Of a stretch of DNA of 64,000 bases, positions 11,902 through 22,745 are shown piece by piece (positions within the stretch are counted from its first letter, which is position 1; each line of letters begins with the position of its first letter). This DNA is from Apostichopus parvimensis (Eukaryota; Echinodermata; Holothuroidea; Aspidochirotida; Stichopodidae). Both the position numbers and the translations under genes were made by a program. Below the pieces are notes generated by a model, which made no database searches, had not been told where the DNA came from, and saw only the letters and a list, made by a program, of their open reading frames with translations. The stretch is from positions 61,354 to 125,353 of the forward strand of contig KN886216.1 of NCBI GenBank assembly GCA_000934455.1. The letters are read 5' to 3'.

Positions 11902-13138
11902 TCAAACCTTTTTTAAAATCCACTCTGCATCCTCTAAAGATTTCTGAATTATTTCGGTCACTCTTTCTGGATCAGGTTCGTCCACATGACTATTAAAACC
12001 CTGCACATGTCGAAACCAAAACCAATGCAAAACAGAAGAACATCATCATTACAGGGAGAAAGAAATTTAATTGAAATGATTGAGAAATGATCTGTCAATC
12101 AAATGCCCTTCAGAGATCAGGATCAAAAGGGATATATATGTAAATAAAATACTTTTCCACAAACTGCAAGACTCGCCTTAAACCGTGTGCAGCCGTCTGA
12201 AAAAGTTAACTTTCTGTTGCTTGCAAGTTATGTTTTGTTCGTGTCGCTACAAAATGCAGACAGTAATGAAACGTGATACCTTGTTATCTTTAGCTGGACC
12301 TGAGATGTCCATCGCTGTATCGTTTATACACTGTGCTGTGGGTATTGACCCTAGCTGTATATGTACTGACTGTACACTAGTGTCTTATTACCGACGGTAA
12401 CAAGCTGTGTGTGTATTTTCTGGGATCGATGGTGGTGTCTAACACTTCTGTTACACCTCATTTGAAACTAGGTCAGATTACCAGCACTATATGTTTCTTT
12501 TTGCACAAGTCTTCACACATTTAAACAGAGTAGTGCCCCCATATTACCACAGTTACCTGCAATTTGGCCTATAATTGTCATGTGAGATGTTTTTGCAAAA
12601 AAGAATGAACAGTCACTGAACCTTAAATAATTGACCCCCACCCCCCCCCCCCCCCCCCCCCTCTGCAAATTCAGCCCCCAGATAATCAGGAATTTGAACT
12701 GAAGAGCTGGCCCCAATATTGCATGATACCAGTAACTCCACATGGTACAATTGGGGTTAACATATGATGTGACTCATGACATGCTCATGTAGCATAATTG
12801 TGCAGTTTCTTCACCTGCTGACCTAGTATTGTCACAACTCACAAAATAACAAACAAACTTGGGCTACAATGGTTTAGTTTCAAAACGGAAATTTACCAAT
12901 TTGATTAGTACCACGATGCTTGTCACATGAGCTAAATTCTTGCCAGTTTCTGTAATGTCTAGAGTAATAGTAATGGTTATATACAAGTTACAGTACCGTT
13001 AAATAACATAGGCCTACGTACCTGTCGTATGTAGTGCTTGTAATGGTCTTGAACATTTGTTGGAAGCTTCTCACATGTTCGAAACAAATGTTTGTACAAC
13101 TGGCGGACAGTTGTGATCTGTTTTGCGACAGACATCAT
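11902..13138 (-). CDS. LYRM9: LYR motif-containing protein 9
   Basis: Two exons on the minus strand. Exon 1 is 13138-13022 (39 codons), with donor gtacgta. Exon 2 is 12000-11902 (32 codons plus TGA), with acceptor tttcgacatgtgcag. The 71-residue product is close to human LYRM9 (78). The LYR-family motif is LYK at residues 14-16 (RQLYKHLFR). It is followed by KLPTNVQDHYKHYIRQ and by DEPDPERVTEIIQKSLEDAE, matching the order recalled for human LYRM9 (HYKHAVRQ, NPERIQQIIKRAIEDADWI). LYR proteins are small, mostly mitochondrial helical proteins linked to respiratory-complex assembly, Fe-S delivery or acyl carrier protein binding; the exact job of LYRM9 is not settled. An in-frame TAA lies 15 bases upstream of the ATG. 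A second ATG follows immediately and could be used instead. The final codons read KKV-stop, so the C-terminus is a little shorter than in human. The same AAGGTTTGA could act as a weak donor to a further exon, which I did not find. Confidence 0.88.
12641..12661 (+). repeat. 21-base C homopolymer in the LYRM9 intron
   Basis: An uninterrupted run of C inside the single LYRM9 intron, preceded by a shorter C run. It is the longest homopolymer noted in the window. Confidence 0.85.
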
Positions 13139-15547
13139 GATGCAACGGAATTATACAGAAACAGGAACCAGGAAAGAGAATTTATTATAACAGCAGTATT
13201 GTTATTCCGATTCTAGCGAATTCGATGTAGCGCATGGGGTTCTATAGCTTGATTGCATGCTTCTGTATCACTTTCAAGTTTCGGTTTGTTTTGACTGCTC
13301 CAGTATGTAAACAATGGCCTGAGTCAAAGTTGCGTAATACATCATGTGAGGCGTTATCCGCTGATATCATTTGGCTAATGAATATTGATTTTGTAAAGAT
13401 GGTATACGACAAGAAGAGCATTACTGATCGCGTTTAGATACATCAAGGGAGTTCCTCACCGTAAAAGGTAAAGAGATCATGGTTCTAGGCTGGAGGGTCA
13501 ATAAGTGTGTGAGCTGATCGAGCTGGGCTAAGCCCAACTCCTGCAGAATTTAGTTTTAGAATTAAGTTTTAAAAGAAAATTGGGGTATCGACTGACAACT
13601 AGAAGGTTGGATCTTTAAAGAATCTATAGGAAAGGAGTGAGAATATGGATAAGACGAGCAAGTATGCAGCCCCCACCCCCACCCCCCTAAGAGGGTATAA
13701 TGCGTCATGGAGTCGTTGCACTTGCGGAGAGGAGTCTGGGTGTCTTCAGAAACATTTCAAGTTGACGCCAAAAGGTGCATTCTGAGGCATATTTATAGAC
13801 TGTAAATTATTTCTAAGCGAACGACTGCTGATAAGATGAGGACCTTTGATTTGAAAGGCCCAGTGGAGGCAGCTAGCTCTTCATCAATCCCATAGTCCGG
13901 CGTTGCGTGACCCTGACTGGTTCCCGGCTGCGGTAAACTTTAGCAGGTCATTATAATTTGTAAATAAAGTGCTAATTTTGGGATAAAAATTCGGTCCCGT
14001 ATTTTACCTCATAAATTTCTTTGTGTTCCTATATGCTAATACAACTTTTTTTAAGTTGGCGTGAAAAAATGCAGAATTTTTGAATTTAGAAATTTTACCC
14101 AACTATAGTTAGTTGTCCCTTCAATGAACATCAAAGAGTCATTAATAGACTATTAGTGAGACAATGGCCCGGCATTAATTGAGATCGCCGTACAGGCCCA
14201 CAAGGCAAGTAACTTCTCATGAACTTAGTCAATTAACTAAAGTGCAAAGCTAAAATAAGCAGGCTGTGATATTGGGTGTCATATTTTTTCACAAGAAGTC
14301 AGTCTGATAAAAGAACAATTTATGTCACTCAAAGTTATCTAAGACTAAATTGGACGAAGCTGGCCATAACCGTTATTATGATGGTGGACTGCGAGTTCTT
14401 TTCACAATTTGAAATCTTGAACTGGATTTAAGCAAAACAATGACACACGTTTTTCACTTACTTTTACATAAATATATTCCACTCAGCTACTTGAAATCAG
14501 GAGACACTCCGAGACAGTCACCTAGTATTCAAACCACTGGTGTGTAGAGATCAGTGATTCAAACCAAGAAAAGAACTGTGTATCCCACAATGCAATAATG
14601 CTATCATGGCAAATCTGCAAGTTATTTCCTATCTCTATCGGTAAACATCTTTGCTAAATATAGGCGTTTATTATAATTATTCATGCACAAGTCATTCTTC
14701 GTAATGAGTGCCAATGTTATCGACAACTAAAATACCACTGTTAAAACCACTTTCATTACTCGTATTCTGCTGACAAGACGTAAATGCATTAGGTTTGCAC
14801 TGCTCTTTGTTAAAATAATTTCATATATGCTTCTAATGCTTGACTCAAGCTAGACCTAAGTTACCGGTAGACCTGGTCTGTAGTCCTAGTACTACAACAA
14901 AGAACTGAGGAGAGGAACAAGGAGAACAAAAAAACACAGGGGAGACCATACAGTAAAAAACACAGTCTAGATCTAGATAAAGTTAGGCTACAATAGGCAT
15001 AGGCTAAAGTTCAATACAAAGGAAGAGGACTTGGCCACTGTAGATCAAAGCACTATACATTTTGTAATCTGCAGGCTCAGTTCTATTGGTAATTTGACGT
15101 ACCTGTTGGTGTGGTCTAAACTGCTTCCAATGATGTTGTCACATTGTACATAGCCTAACTGCAACATGTGTATGTACACTTATGTATGTATTTTAGATCC
15201 TCCTGCAAACAGGAACTTGCAAATAAGCCTCATTGGCTAATCAAAGCCGCAAGCTGACAGAAGTCAGTCTCCTACATTCATATTTAACGTCCATGATTAT
15301 GAATTGTCAATTGTCAACAACTCTGTAACTGGATGACATACATTAACCTTGGAGTCACTCGAAAAAATGTTTGAAAACCTGTCTGATATGCGAATCAGTT
15401 TCCAGTTTTTCAGTCAGTTTTTCAGTCAGAGTTTTTCAGTCAACCTGCCATATCTTATTATGATTTTCAGAATTGTTTAAATTATTCAAACTATTTTTGT
15501 TTTATCATTCATGCAATAACAATTCTTTTTCCACCTTTTCCTCTTAG
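13139..15547. other. Divergent intergenic region between LYRM9 and Rabex-5
   Basis: It should hold the LYRM9 promoter (minus) and the Rabex-5 promoter plus at least one untranslated exon (plus), because the Rabex-5 start-codon exon begins at a splice acceptor (15546-15547). A possible untranslated-exon donor is aaaag|gtaaag near 13470, but I cannot prove it. The right arm of the inverted repeat pair (15181-15363) also lies here. No other coding potential was seen. Confidence 0.5.
15181..15363 (-). repeat. Dispersed repeat, inverted partner of 11563-11744
   Basis: The reverse complement reads ttcgagtgactcc through gcaggaggatctaaa and ends in tacatacata. It has the same boundaries as the copy at 11563-11744. 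One difference is a short internal duplication of gacaatt in this copy. The pair encloses LYRM9 and most of its promoter region. Confidence 0.75.
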
Positions 15548-15579
15548 TCTGATGTGAACAATTTAAATTCATTGCCAAC

Positions 15580-18500
15580 ATGTCACTCCCTGGATTCAGA
15601 AGGAAACCAAAGAAGCCAGTTTTTCACGTTGATGAGAAAGAATTACTCTGTAAAAATGGTTGTGGTTTCTATGGAAACGTGGCCTGGCAAGGACTCTGCT
15701 CGAAATGCTGGAGAGAGGTTTCGCAGAAACAAAGAGAAGCCCAGATACAAAGTGATGAAAAACTTGCCAGAGAGTGAGTATATTTTGTATGTTTACTTGA
15801 TTTGCATGGTTTATTCTTAATCTCTCTGGAGGGTGGTGTTGTAGATTGGCAAAGCATTGAAGATTGAGGTTTTTGAAGCTAAATGCGTTGCCGACTGTAA
15901 ACAAAATGGCTATTAAGACTTGATCATTAAATCAGATCCCAACTTCTCTATGAAACAAATATGTAGAAAACAAAGATAGTTTTAAAGCTTTCGGAGAGAA
16001 ACAATTTTTATGTAGAGAGTGATTAGTTCTAAGGATTATGTTTGGTCTTTTTTAACCGGGTTAATTTCCCTAGTCTGGTCAATGCTAAATGCGGTCTTTA
16101 ATTGGTAACTCTTGCTCTGTTTCAAATAAAGCAACTGGTTACATCTGCATTACTGAATCTCCTGTGCTCTCTGTGAGATTTTTTGACCAGATTCACCTTT
16201 ACATATGTAGCCACAGTCAGGCCTGACAATAGGAGATTCAGGGAGGTGGTGGTGCAGGGGGGGGGTAGAGGCTATAGCCCCGGGGCCTAGGTTCAATAAA
16301 GTTGCCCTGCAAAATATGGAGGGGGAAGGGAAAATTTAGGATGAAAAAATAGGGAGTTCACATTTTGATGATATATTGAAGGAAATATGAAGTGCAAGAA
16401 AGGGCTTTGGTGACATAATTGCAGATAGGGCCTTACCTGGTTCTCAAAGCTCACCTTAGTAGTTTGCTGTTCTGTACAAATAAACTATTTCTCAGTTAGT
16501 TACAATAAAAGTACAAATCTTGATGAAAATAACAACAAATGCCCAGGTTTAAAAAATACAAAGTTAGACATATTAAAAACATGGGCATATCTGCTGCTTG
16601 GTTTATGACACAAGTTTATTCAAGAACAGCTGTTTATTAAACGTACAACGGTATCGTCTGTTCTCAGGATTTATGAGAAGGAAGAGGCTTTGGCTGCCGG
16701 ATCGAGGTTACCACAATCTTCACAGCCCGAGGAACAACTGTCTCCGGAAGATGGCACACAGCAGATGGGAGTTGGTTTCGAAAAGTTCGAAGGCAGGCAA
16801 CAAAACCGAAATAGAGCTACTTCAAAATCTTTGAAAACAATATTATCTAGAAGTGTCGGTCGTCCAGTCAAAGGTCAGTCGTAAATTGCTGAAAATAATA
16901 ACTCTAAATCTCCATTCCTTATGTTTATAGTCGGCTAGGATAGGCACATCCACTGCAAACTCATGGTAGGTCAAGGCTAAGTGCTGCTGTATATTTGAAG
17001 AAGACCACACTATCTGGTAGAATTTTAATTTGAAACTGCGGTGACATTAATAAGTTAATAATAACTCACTGTAACAACCCACTTTCTGTATGAGTGCTTA
17101 ATCATCTAGCAAAAGAAATATCAGGTTTTGCTCCAAACACGTCCATTTGCTTGAAACCCTCATATGATTATTTACAATTACAGTGAATAAGTTTTGAATG
17201 AATAACATGTCGACATGATAAACTTAGAGCACCCTTACCTATCTCCTCACAATGACAGCACTGTAATTACCATGTCTTGTGAGGTTTTGCAGATGATCAT
17301 CAATAAGTTTTCAGAAGTACTGTACGAGTATTTCTCAACTGTCTTTCCCAAAGATTAAATGTGAAGGTAAGGTAAGACGCCGACTCTCACACAGCACTGG
17401 TGAATGTAATTCATCGCTTAGACCTTGTAATCGATGCCAAAGCCAAAACAAAAGACGGTGGTTGTCAATTTTGTCATTGTGAGAATAAAAGTATAAAATA
17501 AATGTGAAGTCCTACCGTATAATTTCTGGAAGCAACTGTTGATTTTACAATCGCACCTCTTCTGCGTAAGTGACTCGTAATGAAATGTCTCGTCTGTTAC
17601 AGAGACCGCCGACCAGCTGTCCGAGAACCAATCACATCGCAAAGTCAAACGACAACTCAGCACCGAGAGCCGGCAGGCCAAGAGCAAATTCGTGGAATAT
17701 CTCAGGAGGCTTAACAGAAACATGGCAGAAGATATATACAAACAGTGCACGGAATTAGTGGAAAAGATTGAACAGTTTCAGGAGAGGCTCTCCATCGATC
17801 AGGTCGCAGGGAAGGTTCAGGATTTCTACGCAGAAATGGGCGACAGGATCGCTAGTCATCATATATATCAAGGTAAAAAAGGGTTTTCCCTTCTTTCGTC
17901 TTTTCATGAATATAATATTGCTTGCAGGGGTGACTTTTATGGTATAATGGTTTTTTTTCACCCCTTGAAGAACCCTACTGCAGGCATGAGCTTCTTCCGC
18001 GGATTCGCGGAATATCCATGGTTTCTTTTCTACCTCCGAGATTTACACCTCTCAATTTTTCGTGAATTTCTAACAACAGCATTCTATCATTTGATCCGTC
18101 GTTCGCATGTTTTTTATTACCATATGGATATCCAACATGCAGGGGGACAAAAACTATTATCCTAACACACTGTAGCATACGCAAACTGCAGCCTATACCG
18201 CAATTTTGCAAAGTTCCGTGATTTTTTTGTACCCCAGGCTCATCCCTGATATTGGAAGTTGTCTATAGATACAAAAGATTTGGTTTCTTCAAGAGGATTT
18301 ACTGTTGAGGAGATGTCTGTCAGACAACCCTGTTTGAGTAGTTTCATTTTCAGTTGAGAGAAGGAATGGATGGCTTATTATTACTTCTCTCTCCATGTAC
18401 ACACCCTCACATAATTTGCTGAACTGACTAGATATAATGCAAAAATATGTGCCACTCTTTGACCTAATATATATGTAAATCAGTGTACAGTGTGTACAGT

Positions 18501-21178
18501 GTACATCGTATTGTCTCTCCTTACATGTGTGTTTTTATCAAGTGTTAATTTTAATTCTATAAAGGTGTAACAACGAACCAACAATCTTCCATAATGGATC
18601 ACATGGAGAAGTACTTAATGACGAGACTTCACAGGGATTTCTTCTCGCCAGCTGATACGGATGACGAACAGAAAGATTTGGCCATCCAGAACAGGATACG
18701 GAAGCTCCACTGGGTGACTGAGGATATGCTCGGAGCCGCTATCGAGGAAAGAAGTGTGGCCGTCAGTCAGCTTATTGTCCAGGCACAAACCGGTCAGTTA
18801 AGTTTTTTTTTCTCCCACGGCTGAGTTCAGAAGTTCTTAAGCCTTTACGGACAGTATTTGATGTACATGCGTTTGTGTACCAATTTCAACCAAGTGCATC
18901 CCTGTCACATATTGGATAAATAATACTTGTTTCAGTTCTGATGGATAATGCTTGTTTCAGTTCTGATGGGGGGGGGGGCAGGGGGGCTGATTATGAGTAT
19001 TCGCTGCTATTATACTCACTACAATTATCAATAGTACACTATGGGTAGTCACTTAGATTATGAGTACTCACTACAATTATCGATAGTACGCTGTGGGTAG
19101 TCACTAAGATTATGAGTACTCCCTACAATGCTCAATAGTATGCTGTGGGTAGTCACTAAGATCATGAGTACTCTCTACAATTATCGATAGTAAGCTGTGG
19201 GTAGTCACTAAGATTATGAGTACTCCCTACAATGGTCAATTTTGCGCTGTGGGTACTCACTAAGATTATAGGTACTCCCTTCAATTATCGATAGAAGGCT
19301 GTGGGTCCTCACTAAGATTATGAGTACTCACTACAATTATCGATAGTACTCTATGGGTACTCACTAAGATTATGAGTACTCCCTACAATTATCGATAGTT
19401 CGCTGTGGGTAGTCACTGACCTTATGAGTACTCCCTACAATTATTGATAGTACGCTGTGGGTACTCACTGACATGAGTACTCCCTACAATTATCGATAGT
19501 ATGCTGTGGGTCCTCACTAAGATTATGAGTACTCCCTACTATTCTCCTTGTAGTCCCCCTAGATCTATCAACCAGTTTCTATAATCTCTCTTGTACCCAG
19601 AACTGATCGAGATGAACGCTAAGAAGGCTCCGATAGATAAGTTGGGTTGCGTGTCCCGTTGCTGCAAGATCATCTTCCAGATAGTTCAAGCTTCCCAGGG
19701 GATTCCAGCTGGTGCTGACGACTTCCTCCCAGTTCTCATTTACCTCATTCTTAAGGCTAATCCTCCGCAACTCCATTCCAACATTCAGTTCATATCTAGA
19801 TTCTCCAGTCCTTCTCGACTCCAGTCGGGAGAGGTCGGCTACTTCTTTACTAATGTGGTGAGTTATCGCTGTCACTATGGTAACAGGTCTCTTGTCGTTG
19901 TACTCATTAGGCAGGAAGTGGTCACTTGGGGTTGTAATGTCGTCAAAGGAGGAAATCGTGTTTGGTACAAATGAAGTGAATTAGTTGCAGACAGAAGGGG
20001 GTCTCTTTCGTTTCATATTTTATTGAGGCTATGCAAACAGGTTAAGAAGTATTCTGTTTTAACATCATAATAATTTCAAAGATGGACGGCGCTCTGGTCT
20101 GCCATTTCATCCAGAGCTTCGTCCGTTTTATGCAATACAATATCCATAGCCTAACGCGTCTAATTGAAATAAAAGCCACTTACATTTAACTAATTAATTT
20201 ACAAATGTATGCAACACATTTAAGTGCACACAAATTTTCTGGTCTACTTTTGGTCTACATTACATTTGGATTTATTTCATTTAAGTTTGCATGTGAATAA
20301 AAAACGATTCTGATGAAATTCTTAGTTGCCAGCCAATGTGACAGAGGTCAGATGAGATTAAGTTTTTTAATGTTGATTGATGAGGTTGATAATCTCTGAT
20401 GATCTATATACATTTATGTTGTGAAGACACCTTGATTCGTCACATGAAACTATAAATCCAAGCTGTAGGCTGTTCTTAGATGTCAGTGATTTCAGAGAAA
20501 CACTGGTAAGATAATAAATGACATGCAGGTTATGAATCGTGTCTGTCTTTGAGATAACAGAGGTTCATCAAGGAGTATTATTTCAATCTTTGGTTGAGTG
20601 GGTAGATGGGTGAGTGGGTAGATGGGCGAGTGGGTAGATGGGCGAGTGGGTAGATGGGTGAGCAGGTAGATGGGTGAGGGGGTAGATGGGTGAGTCGGTC
20701 GGAAGACAGTAAGCAACATGGCAGATCTTTCTGAACTGTGAAATATCCTGTGAGAGTTAACAGTTATCATTTAGTCTTTGCTACCTCCCTGCAGACTTGT
20801 TCGATAATGTTCGTGGAGAATTTGGACGCCAAGTCTCTGTCGCTAACTCAGGAAGAATACGACGATTACATGTCTGGTAAACTCCAGCCCGCCCAGACGG
20901 CAGAACCGATCTGCGAGGGCCTCTTCATGATGTACAACAACATATCAGCCCTGGAGGACCTCAGACGACGCCAGGAGAACCTGATGAAGAACGCTCGGGA
21001 ATTCAGCCGAGAGATGGAAGCCTGGAAACAGAAGGTGACCAATCAGATCGAGGATGCCATCAGCAGTAAACCTCTGGTTAAGAAACGGTACAGCAAACAG
21101 CCGGTCAACATAGACAACGACGTCGGAGAAGAAATGAAAGGGTTGCCCGTTCCCATGGAGCCGCAGAAAGTGAATTGA
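15580..21178 (+). CDS. RABGEF1: Rab5 guanine nucleotide exchange factor Rabex-5 (RABGEF1)
   Basis: Six coding exons: 15548-15773 (ATG at 15580), 16668-16873, 17603-17872, 18565-18792, 19601-19857 and 20795-21178. All join in phase at GT-AG sites and give 512 codons plus TGA; human Rabex-5 is 491. Residues 24-43 form an A20 zinc finger (C24, C28, C40, C43; CKNGC then CSKC), with the aromatic pair F30-Y31. Residues about 59-75 ([16 protein letters not shown]) match the inverted ubiquitin-interacting helix and span the first intron. A basic, serine-rich linker follows, then a helical bundle ([34 protein letters not shown]). The VPS9 domain contains [30 protein letters not shown] (D340) and GEVGYFFTN (Y380, T383), so the residues known to act in Rab5 and Rab21 exchange are present. 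A C-terminal coiled-coil-like stretch ([19 protein letters not shown]) matches the Rabaptin-5-binding part of the family. Known role: a ubiquitin-binding exchange factor on early endosomes. The start is the first ATG in the exon and sits directly before the zinc finger. No damage was seen. Confidence 0.95.
18987..19545 (+). repeat. 52-bp minisatellite in Rabex-5 intron
   Basis: About 10-11 tandem units of roughly 52 bases. Each carries gattatgagtactc, acaattatcgatagta and ctgtgggtagtcacta, with scattered substitutions and some shorter units. It fills most of the intron between the exons ending at 18792 and starting at 19601, and stops about 55 bases before the acceptor of the VPS9-core exon. 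Confidence 0.9.
20596..20698 (+). repeat. 16-bp minisatellite in Rabex-5 last intron
   Basis: About six to seven units of gtgggtagatgggtga with g/c variants. It ends about 95 bases upstream of the last-exon acceptor at 20794. It is a simple tandem repeat; an open frame across it on the minus strand is only a by-product. Confidence 0.85.
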
Positions 21179-22118
21179 GAATAGAGAAAGGGAAACCGGG
21201 ATGGTTTCACAATTCGATTGAAATACAGAATGTTGACGAGGCTGCGTGCTAGCTCGATGGCAATCGTGGAAAAACTTTGAGAGATGGAATATTGAGAGGA
21301 TTTTTAGGTTTCGTTTTTCAAAGTTTTGTATGTCTCTGGTGTTGATTCCTTAGAGCAGGAATTTAAGTTTGGTCCCCTAAGTCTAGTGATAGTTTTGTCT
21401 GCATCACTCATGAGCTCTAATGTAAACAATTATGTTTCACTTCAATGAACATGTTTTCTTTTCTCACCAAAATATAAAAAATAAATATATCTACCTAATT
21501 TTAGATTAATTTTGATGGTCCGACGAATGTAACCACAGTACAAAAAAAAACATGCTTTATGGCTCCAATGAACATCCATTCATTTTTTACACATTTAGAA
21601 GAAAGTTCTGTCTTTGAAATAAGGAAACATGTCCCTGGCTGATACTGTTGTTATTGCATATATACTTCTCAGATTGGCCATCTTAAGCTGTATGAGGCGG
21701 CGATTCCTGCTTTAAGGGAATAAATCAGCAAGGTCTATGATCGAACTGTCCTGTCAAGCAAGAGTTGTAACTAACATGTCGCATTATTCGACTTGTTTCG
21801 ACTTAACTTTCCCAAATTTAAAAAGCAGAATGCCTGTCAGTTTGGTGGTTAACAATGTTACTTGAAGCTTCTGTAGCACTTGGTGTTACTGTTTTAAGAA
21901 TATTAGATGATACATTTTAATGTATCATTTTACAGATGTTGTCTCGAGGTCTTGTGTAAGTTAACTGCAAACCGATCGTGCTCCTTTCACAAAAAAGGTC
22001 TCAAATCCTTTTCAAAAATCAATTTCCAGCTTGTATCATATCAAGCCTGTGAAAGGTGAACTTAGCCTTTATTTTCAGAAGTTATTTTGGGAGAAAACTT
22101 TCTTTGTCAAGGAATAAA
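21179..22118 (+). other. Rabex-5 3' UTR with candidate poly(A) signals
   Basis: Follows the Rabex-5 stop with no further coding frame. AATAAA hexamers occur at 21480-21485, 21719-21724 and 22113-22118. The first, about 300 bases after the stop, is the simplest candidate for the transcript end; the others could give longer forms. Confidence 0.5.
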
Positions 22119-22713
22119 TGCTGGTCCAGGGCAAATTTTGAATGGTCGTTCTGTTTTCCTATATGATCAGATTTCCAGCAGAAGTTGTTTACATCAACTA
22201 CAGATTGCACTGTAACTTAACTAAAACCCAAAATAGGTCAAAATTATAAATTGGTATCAGTCTCCATGATTTTGGAGTTATTGAAAATTTTATTTGAGTT
22301 TTATTGGTCAAACACTGATGTTCTATTCACCAAACCTACACATCTCTCCTACAGTGTATGTATTTATCATTCTTTGTTAATACTTTGGTACATATTAGGT
22401 GACAACCAAATTTGCTCTTCCAAAGTCCAAGTGACAGCCAGAAAAAAAAAAAGGTTCAAAAAGTTGCCCTGTGGTCTGATACTCAAAACTATTGCTAGCC
22501 TTATGAAATTGTTGTTTCAGTTGACACTTGATAAGATAGAAGATAAGATTCATTATTCGTTAGGATCTTTTGACTTGTTCATGTATGTACACGTCCATAC
22601 AGATACTCTGTCGTTACATGTATTACATACACATATGTTGATGCACTTACTGTTCATGCAAGCAGAGATTTATATTTGTACATATATCTGTTTCATGTCA
22701 ACAATCATGTTAC

Positions 22714-22745
<32 letters not shown>

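Noticed and set aside
20492-20770. Proline- and threonine-rich minus-strand frame ([19 protein letters not shown]-like)
   Set aside because: It is a translation of the 16-bp minisatellite in the last Rabex-5 intron.
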